This document shows positions 1 through 15,080 of a stretch of DNA of 64,000 bases, one piece after another. Source of the DNA: Chamaelirium japonicum. Lineage: Eukaryota > Streptophyta > Magnoliopsida > Liliales > Melanthiaceae. The position numbers were made by a program, and so were the translations under genes. How positions within the stretch are numbered: the first letter of the stretch is position 1; each line of letters starts with the position of its first letter. The notes below the pieces were generated by a model. It was not told the DNA's origin. It searched no databases and saw nothing but the letters and a program-made list of their open reading frames with translations. The DNA lies in NCBI GenBank assembly GCA_947650365.1, contig OX393557.1:30435783-30499782 (forward strand), given 5' to 3'.

Positions 1-2734
1 GATCGTACGAATGAATTAGAATGGATCGTGGGAATGAATTAGAATGGATCGTGGGAATGAATTAGAATGGATCGTACGAATGAAATAGAATGGTTCGTGC
101 GAATGAATTAGAATGGATCGTACGAATGAATTAGAATGGATATATTCGAGCGAATGAATTAGAATGGATCGTATGAATGAATTAGAATGGATCCTATGAA
201 TGAAATTAGAATGGATCGTATGAATGAATTAGATTGGATCGTACGGATGAATTAGAATGGATCGTACGACTGACTTAGAATGGATCGTGTGAATGAATTT
301 GAATGGATCATACGAATGGATTAGAAAGGATCGTACGAATGAACTAGAATGGATACATTCGTGCGAATGATTTAGGATGGATCGTACAAATGAATTAGAA
401 TGGATCGTACGAATGAATTAGAAAGGATCTTGCGAATGAATTAGAATTTATTGTACGAATTAATTAGAATGGATACATTCGTGCGAATGAATTAGAATGG
501 ATCATACGAATGAACTAGAATGGATCGTATGATTGAAATAGAATGGACCGTACGAATGAATTAGAATTAATACATGAGTACGAATGAATTAGAATGGATC
601 ATATAAATGAATTAGAATGGATACATTCGTGCGAATGAATTAGAATGGATCGTACGAATTAATTAGAATGGATCGTACGAATGAATTAGAATGGATTGTA
701 TGAATGAATTAGAATGGATACATTTGTGCGAATAAATTAGAATGGATCGTACAAATGAATTAGAATAGATTGTACGAATGAATTAGAATGGATAATGCGA
801 ATGAATTAGAATGGATCGTACGAATGAATTAGAATGGATACATTCGTGCAAATGAATTAGAATGGATCGTACGAATGAATTGGAATGGATCGTACGAATG
901 AATTAGAATGGATCTTATGAATAAATTAGAATGGATTATGCGAATGAATTAGAATGGATCGTACGAATGAATTAGAATGGATACATTCGTGCGAATGAAT
1001 TAGAATGGATCATACAAATGAATTAGAATAGATCGTACGAATAAATTGGAATGGATCGTACGAATGGATTAGAATGGATCATGCGAATGAATTAGAATGA
1101 ATCGCACGAATGAATTAGAATGGATACATTCGTGCGAATGACTTAAAATAGATCGTACGAATGAATTAGAATGGATCGAACAAATGAATTAGAATGGATC
1201 GTGCGAATGAATTAGAATTGATCGTATAAATGAATTAGAGTGGATACATTCATGCGAATGAATTATAATGGATCGTATGAATGAATTAGAATGGATCGTA
1301 CGAATGAATTATAATGGATCGTACAAATGATTTAGAATAGATCGTACGAATGAATTAGAATGGATATATTCATGCGAATGAATTAGAATGGATCGTACGA
1401 ATGAATTAGAATGGATCGTACGAATGAATTAGAATGGAAACATTCATGCGAAAGAATTAGAATGGATCGTACGAATGAATTAGAATGGATCATACGAATG
1501 AATTGGAATGGATCATACGAATGAATTAGAATGGATCGTACGAATGAATTAGAATGGATCGTGCGAATAAATTAGAATAGATCGTACGAATGAATTAGAA
1601 CGGATACATTAGTGCGAATGAATTAGAATGGATCGTATGAATGAATTAGAATGGATCGTACGAATGAATTCGAATGGATCGTGCGAATGAATTCAAATGG
1701 ATCGTACGAATGAATTAGAATGGATACATTCGTGTGAATGAATTAGAATAGATCGAACGAATGAATTAGAATGGATACATTCGTGCGAATGAATTAGAAT
1801 GGATCTTACGAATAAACTAGAATGGATCGTACTATTGAAATAGAATGGATCGTTCGAATGAATTTGAATGGATCGTACGAATGAATTAGAATGGATACAT
1901 TCGTGCGAATGAATTAGAATGGATTGTACGAAATAAATAGAATGGATCATGCGAATGAATTAGAATGGATCATATGAATAAAATATAATGTATCGTGCGA
2001 ATGAATTAGAATGGATCGTACGAATGAATTAGAATGGATATATTCGTGTGAATGAATTCGAATGGATCGTATGAATGAATTAGAATGGATCCTATGAATG
2101 AAATTAGAATGGATCATATGAATGAATTAGATTGGATCGTACGAATGAATTAGAATGGATCGTACGAATGACTTACAATGGATTGTGCGAATGAATTAGA
2201 ATGGATCGTACGAATGAATTAGAATGGATACCTTCGTGCGAATGAATTAGAATGGATCGTACGAATGAACTAGAATGGATCATATGAATGAATTAGAATG
2301 GATCGTACGAATAAATTAGAATGAATCGTACGAATGAATTAGAACGGATACATTCATGCGAATGAATTAGAATAGATCGTTTGAATGAATTAGAATGGAT
2401 CGTGCGAATGAATTAGAATGGATCATACGAATGAATTAGAATGGATACCTTCGTGCGAATGATTTCGAATGGATCGTAATAATGAACTAGAATGGATCGT
2501 ACGAATGAATTAGAATGGATCGTACGAATGAATTAGAATGGATCGTATGAATGAATTCGAATTGATACATTCGTGTGAATGAATTAGAATGGATCATACG
2601 AATGAATTATAATGGATCGTACAAATGAATTAGGATGGATCGTGCGAATGAATTCGGATGGTTCGTACGAATGAATTAGAATGGATACATTCATGCAAAT
2701 GAATTAGACTGGATCGAACGAATGAATTAGAATG

Positions 2735-3810
2735 GATACATTCATGCAAATGAATTAGAATGGATCTTACGAATGAACTAGAATGTGGATCGTACGATTG
2801 AAATAGAATGGATCGTGCGAATGAATTAGAATGGATCGTTCGGATGAATTAGAATGGATACATTCGTGCGAATGAATTAGAATGGATCGTATGAATGAAT
2901 TAGAATGGATCGTGCGAATGAATTAGAATGGATCGTGCGAATGAATTAGAATGGATCGTACGAATGAATTAGAACGGATATATTCGTGTGAATGAACTAG
3001 AATGGATCGTATGAATGAATTAGAATGGATCCTATGAATAAAATTAGAATGGATTGTATGAATGAATTAGATTGGATCGTGCGAATGAATTTGAATGGAT
3101 CGTACGAATGACTTAGCATGGATCGTGCGAATGAATTAGAATGGATCATACGGATAAATTAGAATGGATACCTTCGCATGAATGAATTAGAATGGATCTT
3201 ACGAATGAACAAGAATGGATTGTACGAATGAATTAGAATGGATTGTACGAATGAATTAGAATGGATTAAAATGGATACATTCGTGCGAATGAATTAGAAT
3301 GGATCTTACGAATGAACTAGAATGGATCGTACGATTGAAATAGAATGGATCGTGCGAATGAATTAGAATGGATCATACGAATGAATTAGAATGGATACAT
3401 TCGTGCGAATGAATTAGAATGGATCGTATGAATGAATTAGAATGGATTGTGCGAATGAATTAGAATGGATCGTGCGAATGAATTAGAATGGATCGTACGA
3501 ATGAATTAGAAAGGATATATTCGTGTGAATGAACTAGAATGGATCATATGAATGAATTAGAATGGATCCTATGAATAAAATTAGAATGGATTGTATGAAT
3601 GAATTAGATTGTATCGTGCGAATGAATTGTAATGGATCATACGAACGACTTAGCATGGATCGTGCGGATGAATTAGAATGGATCATACGAATGAATTAGA
3701 ATGGATACCTTCGCGCGAATGAATTAGAATGGATCTTACGAATGAACAAGAATGGATTGTACGAATGAATTAGAATGGATTGTACGAATGAATTAGAATG
3801 GATTAGAATG
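2735..3810. repeat. 537-bp direct duplication inside the satellite
   Basis: Two consecutive blocks, about 2735-3273 and 3274-3810, share the same order of rare monomer variants. CCTATGAATAAAATT is at 3031 and 3568, and GAACAAGAATGG follows in both. The spacing is 537 bp, or 539 bp where the first block carries two extra bases. A related marker, CCTATGAATGAAATT, is also near 193 and 2091, so this variant group has spread more than once. Confidence 0.75.
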
Positions 3811-4904
3811 GATCATACGAATGAATTTGAATGGATCGTATGAATGAATTTGAATGGATCGTACGAATAAATTAGAATAGATTATGCGAATGAATTAGAA
3901 CGGATCGTACGAATGAATTAGAATGGATACATTCGTGCGAATGAACTAGAATGTTTCGTACGAATGAATTAGAATGGATCGTACAAATGGATTGGAAAGG
4001 ATCGTACGAATGAATTAGAATGGATCATGCAAATGAATTAGAATAAATCGCATGAATGCATTAGAATGGATACATTCGTGCGAATGAGCTAAAATGGATG
4101 TTACGAATGAATTAGAATGGATTGTACGAATGAATTAGAATGGATCGTGCAAATGAAGTAGAATGGATGGTATGAATGAATTAGAATGGATACATTCGTG
4201 CGAATGAATTAGAATGAATCGTATGAATGAATTAGAATGGATCGTACGAATGAATTAGAATGGTTCATATAAATTAATTAGAATGGATCGTACAAATTAA
4301 TTAGAATGGATACATTCGTGCGAATGAATTAGAATGGTTACATTCGTGTGAAAAAATTAGAATGGATCGTACGAATGAATTAGAATGGATCGTACGGATG
4401 AATTGGAATGGGTCATACGAATAAATTAGAATGGATCATAAGAATGAATTAGAATGGATCATGCGAATGAATAAAAATAGATCATTCAAATGAATTGGAA
4501 TGTATACATTCGTGCGAACGAATTAGAATGGATCACACGAATGAATTAGAATGGATACATTCGTGCGAATGAATTAGAATGGATCGTACGAAAGAATTAG
4601 AAAAGATCGTACGAATGAATTAGAATGGATCGTGCAAATGAATTAGAATGGATCATACGAATGAATTAGAATGGATACATTCGTGCGAATGAATTAGAAT
4701 GGATCGTAAGAATGAACTAGATTGGATCGTACGAATGAATTAGAATGGTTCGTACGAATGAATTAGAATGGATCATACCAATGAATTAGAATGGATACAT
4801 CCGTGCGAATGAATTAGAATGGATCGTACGAATGAATTAGAATAAATCGTACGAATGAATTAGAATAAATCATGCTAATGAATTATAATAGATATATTCA
4901 TGTA

Positions 4905-5405
4905 ACAGAATTAGAATGGATCATACGAATGAATTAGAGTGGATCGTATGAATGAATTAGAATCGATCGTGTGAATAAATTAGAATGGATCGTACGAATG
5001 AATTAGAACGGATACATTCGTGCGAATGAATTATAATGGATCGTACGAATGAATTAGAATGTATCATACGAATGAATTAGAATGGATCGTACGAATGAAT
5101 TTGAAGGGATCGTGTGAATGAATTAGAATGGATCGTACGAATGAATTAGAATGGATCATACGAATGAATTAGAGTGGATCGTATGAATGAATTAGAATCG
5201 ATCGTGTGAATAAATTAGAATGGATCGTACGAATGAATTAGAACGGATACATTCGTGCGAATGAATTATAATGGATCGTACGAATGAATTAGAATGTATC
5301 ATACGAATGAATTAGAATGGATCGTACGAATGAATTTGAAGGGATCGTGTGAATGAATTAGAATGGATCGTACGAATGAATTAGAATGGATACACTCATG
5401 CGAAT
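4905..5405. repeat. 235-bp perfect tandem duplication in the satellite
   Basis: The block starting at AGAGTGGATCG (4936) repeats from 5171, a shift of 235 bp, equal to nine 23-mers plus one 28-mer. By eye the two units are identical across their length, including rare variants such as AATCGATCGTGTG and TTTGAAGGGATCG. The rest of this region is much more diverged, so this is a recent local duplication or a conversion. Confidence 0.8.
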
Positions 5406-8249
5406 GAATTAGAATTGATCGTACTAATGAATTAGAAATGGATCGTATGAATGAATTAGAATGGAACTTATGAATGAATTAGAATGGATCATGGGAATGA
5501 ATTAGAATGGATCGTACGAATAAATTAGAATGGATACATTCGTGTGAATGAATTAGAATGGGTCAGACGAATGAATTAGAATAGATCGTGCGAATGAATT
5601 AGAATGGATCGTACGAATGAATTAGAATAGATCGTGCGAATAAATTAAAATGGATCGTACGAATGAATTAGAATGGATACATTCATGTGAATGAATTGGA
5701 ATGGATCATACGATTGAATTAGAATGGATCGTACGAATGAATAAGAATGGATCGTAGAAATGAATTAGATTGGATACATTCTTCTTAATGAATTAGAATG
5801 GATCGTACGAATAAATTAGAATGGATCATACGAATTAATTAGAATGGATACATTCGTGCGAATGAATTAGAATGGATCGTACGAATGAATTAGAATGGAT
5901 CGTGCGATAGAATTAGAATAGATCCTACGAATGAATTAGAATGGATCGTACGAATGAATTAGACTGGTTCATGCGAATGAATTAGAATGAATCGTACAAA
6001 TAAATTAGAATGGATACGTTCGTGTGAGTGAATTAGAATGGATAATATGAATGAACTTTAATGGATTGTACGAATGAATTAGAATGGATCGTACGAATGA
6101 ATTAGAATGGATCGTGCGAATGAATTAGAATGGATCGTACAAATAAATTAGAATAGATACATTCGTGCGAATGAATTAGAATGGATCATACGAACGAATT
6201 AGAGTGGATCGTATGAATGAATTAGAATGGATCGTGCGAATGAATTAGAATTTATCGTATGAATGAATTAGAAAGGATACATTCATGTGAATGAATTAGA
6301 TTGGATCGTACGAATGAAATAGAATGGATCGTACGAATGACTTAGAATGGATCGTGCGAATGAATTGGAATGGATCGTACGAATGAATAAGAATGGATAC
6401 CTTCGTGCGAATGAATTAAAATGGATCATACGAATGAACTAGAATGGATCGTATAAATGAATTAGAATGGATCGCACGAATGAATTAGAACGGATACATT
6501 CGTGCGAATGAATTAGAATGGATCCTTCAAATGAATTAGAATGGATACATTCGTGCGAATAAATTAGATTGGATTGTACGAATGAATTAGAATGGATCAC
6601 GCAAATAAATTAGAATGAATCGTACGAATGAATTAGAATGGATACATTAGTGCAAGTGATTAGATTGGATCGTACGAATAAATTACAATGGATCGTATGA
6701 ATGATTTAGAATGGATCATGCGAATGAATTAGAATGGATCGTACGAATAAATTAGATTGGATACCTTCATGCGAAAGAATTAGAATGAATCGTACGAATG
6801 AACTAGAATGGATTAGACGAATGCATTACAATGGATCATACGAATGAATTAGAATGGATCGTACGAATGAATTAGAAATGATACATTCGTGCGAATAAAT
6901 TAGAATGGATCGTAAGAATGAATTAGAATGGATTGTATGAATGAATTAGAATGGATACATTCGTGCGAAAGAATTAGAATGGATCGTACTAATAAATTAG
7001 AATGGATACCTTCATGCGAAAGAATTAGAATGGATCATACTAATGAATTAGAATGGATTGTACGAATGAATTATAATGGATCGTGCGAATGAATTAGAAT
7101 GGATCGTACGAATGAATTAGAATGGATACATTCTTGCGAATGAATTATAATGGATCGTACGAATGAACTAGAATGGATCGAATGAATGAATTAGAATGGA
7201 TCGTAAGAATGAATTATAATAGATCGTACGAATGAATTTGAATGGATCGTTCAAATGCATTAGAATGGATTGTATGAATGAATTAGAATAGATACATTCA
7301 TGCGAATGGATTAGAATGGATCATACGAATGAATTAGAATGGATCGTACGAAAGAATTAGAATGTATAAATTGGTGCGAATTAATTAGAATGGATCGTAC
7401 GATTGAATTAGAATGGATCGTGCTAATGAATTAGATTGGATCATACAAATGAATTAGAATGGATACATTCGTGTGAATGAATTAGAATGGATCGTAGAAA
7501 TGAATTAGAATGGAACGTACGAATGAATTAGAATGGATCGTGCGAATGCATTAGAATGGATTGTACGAATGAATTAGAATGGATACATTTGTGCGAATAA
7601 ATTAGATTGGATCGTACGAATGAATTAGAATGGATCGCACGAATGAATTAGAATGGATCGTGTGAATGAATTAGAATGGATCGTACAAATGAATTAGAAT
7701 GGATACCTTCGTACGAATGAATTAGAGGTGATCGTACGAATGAACTAGAATGGATCGTACGAATGAGTTAGAATGGTTCGTACAAATGAATTAGAATGGA
7801 TCGTACTAATGAATTAGAATGGATACATTTGTGCGAATGAATTAGAATGGATCGTACGAATGAATTAGAATGGATCGTGCAAATGAATTAGAATGGATAC
7901 ATTCGTGCAAAAGAATTAGAATGCATCGTACGAATGAATTAGAATGGATCGTATGAATGAATTAGAATGGATCGTGCGAATGAATTAGAATGGATCGTAC
8001 GAATGAATTAGAACGGATACATTCGTGCGAATGAATTATAATGGATCGTACAAATAAAGTAGAATGGATCGAATGAATGAATTAGAATGGATCGAAAGAA
8101 TGAATTTGAATGGCTCGTACGAATGAATTTAAATGGATCGTGCGAAAGTATTAGAATGGATCGTACGAATGAATTAGAATGGGTACATTCATGCGAATGA
8201 ATTAGAAGGGATCATACGAATGAATTAGAATGGATCGTACGAATGAATT

Positions 8250-11200
8250 AGAATGGATCATACGAATGAGTTAGAATGGATCGTGCAAATGAATTAGAAT
8301 GGATCGTACAAATGAATTAGAATGGATCGTGCGAATGAATTAGAATGGATCGTACAAAATGAATTTGAATGGATACATTCGTGCAAATAAATTAGAATGG
8401 ATCATACGAATGAATTAGAATGGATCAATCGAATGAATTTAAATGGACCATACGAACGAATTAGAATTGATACATTCATACGACTGAATTAGAATGGATC
8501 ATACGAAGAAATTAGAATGCATACATTCATGCGAATGAATTAGAATGGATCATACGAATGAATTAGAATTGATCGTGCGAATGAATTAAAATCGATCGTA
8601 TGAATTAATTAGAATGGATACATTTGTGCGAATGAATTAGAATGGATCATTTGAATGAATTAGAATGGATCGTGCGAATGAATTAGAATGTATCGTACGA
8701 ATGAATTAGAATGGATCGTACGAATAAATTAGAATGGATTACGCGAATGAATTAGAATGGATACATTCGTGCGAATAAATTAAAATGGATCATACGAATG
8801 AATTTGAATGGATCGTACGAATGAATTAGAATGGATCATACGAATGATTTAGAATGGATACATTCGTGCGAATGAATTAGAATGAATCGCACGAATGAAT
8901 TAGAATGGATACATTCGTGCGAATGAATTAAAATGGATTGTACGAATGAATTAGAATGGATCGTACGAAAGAATTAGAATGGATCATGCGAATGAATTAG
9001 AATGGATCATATGAATGAATTAGAATGGATATATTCGTGCAAATGAATTATAATGGACCGTATGAATGAATTAGAAAGGATCGTACAAATGAATTAGAAT
9101 AGATCGTACGAATGAATTAGAATGGATACATTCGTGCGAATGAATTAGAATGGATCGTACGAATGAATTAGAGTGGATCGTACGAATGAATTTGAATGGA
9201 TCATACGAATGATTTAGAATGGATAAATTCGTGCGAAAGAATTAGAATGGATTGTACGAATGAATTAGAATGGATCGTACGAATGAATTGGAAAAGATCA
9301 TACGAATGAATTAGAATGCATCGTAGGAATTAATTAGAATGGATCGTGCGAATGAATTAGAATTAATCGTACGAATGAATTAGAATGGATCGTACGATTG
9401 AATTAGAATGGATACATTCGTGCGAATGAATGAGAATGGATCGAAGGAATGAATTAAAATGGATACATTCGTGCGAATGAATTAGAATGGATCTTACGTA
9501 TGAACTAGAATGGATCGTGCGATTGAAATAGAATGGATCGTGCGAATGAATTAGAATGGATCGTACGAATGAATTAGAATGGATACATTCGTGCGAATGA
9601 ATTAGAATGGATCGTATGAATGAATTAGAATGGATCATATGAATGAATTAGAATGGATCGTGCGAATGAATTAGAATGGATTGTACGAATGAAATAGAAT
9701 GGATCGTGCGAATAAATTAGAATGGATCGTACGAATACATTAGAATGGATATATTCGTGCGAATTAATTAGAATAGATCGTGCGAAAGAATTAGAATGGA
9801 TTATATGAATGAATTAGAATGGATCATATGAATAAAATTAGAATGGTTCATATGAACGAATTATATTGGATCGTACGAATGAATTAGAATGGATTGTATG
9901 AATGACTTAGAATGGATCATGTGAATGAATTGGAATGGATCGTACGAATGGATTACAATGGATACCTTCGTGTGAATGAATTAGAATGGATCGTAGGAAT
10001 GAACTAGAATGGATCGTATGAATGAATTAGAATAGATCGTATGAATGAATTAGAATGGATCGTACGAATTAATTAAAAAGGATACATTCGTGCGAATGAA
10101 TTAGAATGTATCGTACGAATGAATTAGAATGGATCGTACGAATGAATTAGAATGGATCGTGCAAATGAATTAGAATGGATCATACGAATAAATTGGAATG
10201 GATACATTCGTGCGAACGAATTAAAATGGATCGTACGAATGAATTAGAATGGATCATACGAATGAATTAGAATACATCGTACGAATGAATTACCACAGAT
10301 ACATTCATGCGAATGAATTATAATGGATCGTATGAATGAATTAGAATGCATCGAATGAATGAATTGCAATGGATCGTAAGAATGGATTAGAATGGCTCGT
10401 ACGAATGAATTTGAATGGATCGTGCGAATGTATTAGAATGGATCGTATAAATGAATTAGAATGGATAATTTTGTACGAATGAATTAGAATGGATCGTACG
10501 AATGAATTAGAATGGATCGAACGAATGAATTGGATTAGATCGTATGAATGAATTAGAATGGATCATGCGAATGAATTAGAATGGATCGTACGAATGAATT
10601 AGAATGGAAATATTTTTTCGAATGAATTAGAATGGATCGTACGAATGAATTAGTTTAGATTGTACGAATGAATTAGAATGGATCGTGCGAATGAATTTGA
10701 ATGGATCGTACGAATGAATTAGAATGGATACATTCGTGGGAATGAAATAGAATGGATCATACGAATGAATTAGGATGGATCGTACGAATGAATTAGAATG
10801 GAGCGTGGGAATGAATTAGAATGGATACATTCGTGTGAATGAATTAGAATGGATCGTACGAATGAATTAGAATGGATTGTGCGAATGAATTAGAATGGAT
10901 CGTACGAAATTGAATTAGAATGGATACGTTCGTGCGAATGAATTAAAATGGATCGTACGAATAAATTAGAATGGATCATACGAATGAATTAGAATTGATC
11001 GTGCGAATGAATCTGAATGGATTGTACGAATGAATTAGAATGGATACATATGTGCGAATGAAGTAGAATTGATCGTACGAATGAATTAGAATGGATTGTA
11101 CGAATGAATTAGAATGGATCTTGCGAATGAATTAGAATTTATCGTACGAATTAATTAGAATGGATACATTCATGCGAATGAATTAGAATGGATTGTACGA

Positions 11201-13036
11201 ATGAATTATTATGGATCGTACGAATGAATTAGAATGGTTTGTGCGAATGAATTAGAATGGATCGTATGAATGAATTAGAATGGATACATTTGTACGAATG
11301 AATTAGAATGGATCGTACGAATAAACTAGAACGGATCATGCGAATGAATTAGAATGGATCATACGAATGAATTAGAATGGATACATTCATGCGAATGAAT
11401 TAGAATGGATTGTACGAATGAATTAGAATGGATCGTACGAATGAGTTAGAATGGACCGTGCGAATGAACTAGAATGGATCATACTAATGAATTAGAATGG
11501 ATACATTCGGGCAAATAAATTAGAATGGATCGTACGAATGAACAAGAAAACATCGTACGAATGAAATAGAATGGATCGTATGAATGAATTAGAATGGATA
11601 CATTCGTGTGAATGAATATGAATGGATCGTACGAATGAATTAGAAAGGATCGTGTGAATTAATTAGAATGAATCGTACGAATGAATTTGAATGGATCGTG
11701 TGAATGAATTAGAATGGATATATTCGTGCAAAAGAATTAGAATGGATCGTACGAATGAATTAGAACGGATACATTCGTGCGAATGAATTAGAATGGATCA
11801 AACAAATGAATTCGAATAGATCGTACGAATGAATTAGAATGGATCATGCGAATGAATTAGAATGGATCATACGAATGAATTATAATGAATACATTCGTGC
11901 GAATGAATTAGAATGGATCGTACGAATAAATTAGAATGGATCATGCGAATGAATTAGAATGGATCATACTAATGAATAAGAATTGATACATTCGTGCGAA
12001 TGAATTAGAATGGATCGTACGAATGAACAAGAATGGATCATACGAATGAAATGGAATGGATCGTATGAATGAATTAGAATGGATCGTATGAATGAATTAG
12101 AATGGATATATTCGTGGGAATGAATTGAAATGGATCGTATGAATGAATTAGAATGGATCCTACGAATTAATTAGAATGAATCATACGAATGAATTAGAAT
12201 GGATCAGGCGAATGAATTAGAATGGATACATTCGTGCAAAAGAATTAGAATGGATCGTACGAATGAATTAGAATGGATCATCCGAATGAATTAGAATGGA
12301 TCATACGAATGAATTTGAATAGATCGTATGAATGAATTAGAATCGATCGTGCGAATGAATAAGAATGGATCGTACGAATGAATTAGAACGGATACATTCG
12401 TGCGAATGAATTATAATGGATCGTACGAATGAATTAGATTGGATCGTACAAATGCATTAGAAAGGATCGTACAAAAAAATTTGAATGGATCGTGTGAATG
12501 AATTAGAATGGATCGTACGAATGAATTAGAATGGAAACAATCGTGCGAATGAATTAGAATTGATCGTACGAATGAAATAGAATGGATCGTACGAATGAAT
12601 TAGAATAGATCTTATGAATGAATTAGAATGGATCGTGCGAATGAATTAGAATGGATCGTACGAATAAATTAGAATGGATACAGTCATGCGAATGAATTAG
12701 AATGGATCATACGAATGAATTAGAATGGATCGTGCGAATGAATTAGAATGGATCGTACGAATGAATTAGAATGGATCATGCGAATGAATTAGAATGGATC
12801 GTACAAATTAATTGGAATGGTTATATTTATACGAATAAATTGGAATGGATCGTACGGTTGAATTAGAATGGATCGTACGAATGAATTTGAATGGATCGTG
12901 GAAATTAATTAGAATGGATTGTGCGAATGAATTAGAATAGATCATATGAATGAATTAGAATTGATACATTCTTCTAAATGAATTAGAATGGATCATGCGA
13001 ATGAATTAGAATAGATCATATGAATGACTTGGAATG
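8250..13036. repeat. Outer-left satellite block, paired with 58.2-63.12 kb
   Basis: The order of variant monomers matches the right part of the window at an offset of 49.9-50.1 kb. Examples: CAATCGAATG at 8426 against CGATCGAATG at 58341; TTCATATGAACG at 9847 against 59882; the odd CGTACGAAAT/C TGAATTAG join at 10901 against 60963; GATACATTCTTCT at 12963 against 63048. The slow drift in offset means monomers were gained or lost. The part up to about 10.88 kb is also found at about 20.0-21.5 and 39.7-41.2 kb; the part after it is not. Confidence 0.7.
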
Positions 13037-15080
13037 GATACATTCTTCTGAATGAATTAGAATGGATCGTACGAATGAATTAGAATGGATCGTGCAAATG
13101 AATTAGAATGGATCGTACGAATGAATTAGAATGGATACATTCGTGCGAATGAACTAGAATGGATCGTACGAATGAATTAGAATGGATCGTGCGAATGGAT
13201 TAGAATGGATCGTACGAATGAATTAGAATGGATCGTACGAATGAATGAGAATGGATCATGCGAATGAATTAGAATGGATCATATGAATTAATTAGAATGG
13301 ATCGTATGAATGAATTAGAATCGATCGTGCGAATGAATTAGAATGGATCGTACGAATGAATTAGAACGGATACGTTCATGCGAATGAATTAGAATGGATC
13401 GTACGAATGAGTTAGAATGGATCGTGCGAATGAATTAGAATAGACCGTACGAATGAATTAGAATGGATATGTTCATGCGAATGAATTAAAATGAATCATA
13501 CGAATGAATTAGAATGGATCGTACGAATGAATTAGAATGGATCGTACGAATGAATCAGAATTGATCGTGCGAATTATTTTAAATTGATCGTATGAATGAA
13601 TTAGAATAGATACATATGTGCGAACGAAATAGAATGGATCACACGAATGAATTAGAATGGATCGTGCGTATGAATTAGAATGGATCTTGCGAATGAATTA
13701 GAATGGAATGTATGAATAAATTAGAATGGATACATTCGTGCGAATGAATTAGAATGGATTGTACGAATGAATTAGAATGGATCGTACGAATGAATTAGAA
13801 TGGATTGTGCGAATGAATTAGAATGGATCGTACGAATGAATTAGAATGGATACATTCATGCGAATGAATTAGAATGTATCGTACGAATGAATTCGAATGG
13901 ATCGTACGAATGAATTAGAATGGATCAAGCGAATGAATTAGAATGGATCGTATGAATGAATTAGAATGGATCGTGTGAATGAATTAGAGTGGATCATACT
14001 AATGAATTAGAATGGATACATTCGTGCGAATAAATTGGAATGGATCGTACGAATGAACTAGAATGGATCATATGAATTAAATAGAATGGATCATACGAAT
14101 GAATTAGAATGGATTGTATGAATGAATTAGAATGGATACATTCGTGCTAATGAATTAGAATAGATCATACGAATGAATTAGAATGGATCGTACGAATGAA
14201 TTAGAATGGATCATGCGAATGAATTAGAATGGATACATTCGTGCAAAAGAATTAGAATGGATCGTACGAATGAATTAGAATGGATCGTCCGAATAAATTA
14301 TAATGGATCATACGAATGAATTAGAATGGATCGTATGTATGAATTAGAATCGATCGTGCGAATGAATTAGGATGGATCGTATGATGAATTAGAACGGATA
14401 CATTCGTGCGAATGAATTATGATGGATCGTACAAATAAGATAGAATGGATCGTGCGAATGAATTAGAATGGATTGTACGAGTGAATTTGAATGGATCATG
14501 TGAATGAATTAGAATGGATCGTACGAATGAATTAGAATGGATACATTCGTGCGAATGAATTAGAATTGATTGTATGAATAAAAAAGAATGGATCATACGA
14601 ATGAATTAGAATGGATCTTATGAATGAATTAGAATGGATTATGCGAATGAATTCGAATGGATTGTACGAATAAATTAGAATGGATACATTCGTGCGAATG
14701 AATTAGAATGGATCATATGAATGAATTAGAATGGATCGTGCGAATGAATTAGAATGGATCGTGCGAATAAATTTGAATGGATCGTACGAATGAATTGGAA
14801 TGGATACATTCATGCAAAAGAATTGGAATGGTTCGTACGGTTGAATTAGAATGGATCGTACGAATGAATTAGAATGGATCGTAGTAATTAATTAGAATAG
14901 ATTGTGCGAATGAATTAGAATAGATCACATGAATGAATTAGAATTGATACATTCTTCTGAATGAATTAGAATGGATCGTGCGAATGAATTAGAATAGATC
15001 ATATAAATGAATTAGAATGGATACCTTCTTCTGAATGAATTAGAATGAATCGTACGAAAGAATTAGAATGGATCGTATGA
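11960..15080. repeat. About 2.0-kb direct repeat in the satellite
   Basis: Blocks of about 11.96-13.0 kb and 13.98-15.0 kb carry the same run of rare variants at a spacing near 1983 bp. GATACATTCTTCT is at 12963 and 14946, and the AATCGATCGTGCG and GAACGGATAC pair recurs near 12.35 and 14.35 kb. The copies differ at several per cent of sites and one 28-mer position is shifted, so they are older than the 19.7-kb duplication. Confidence 0.6.

Noticed and set aside
9363-9638. Minus-strand open frames of 85-93 codons in the satellite, also near 1693, 20033, 36220, 39679, 55933 and 59392
   Set aside because: They translate into a 17-residue repeat (SILIHSHECIHSNSFVR) because one 23-mer plus one 28-mer is 51 bp. 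They occur wherever the two forms alternate and recur with the large repeats. No start context, domain or gene neighbourhood supports a protein.
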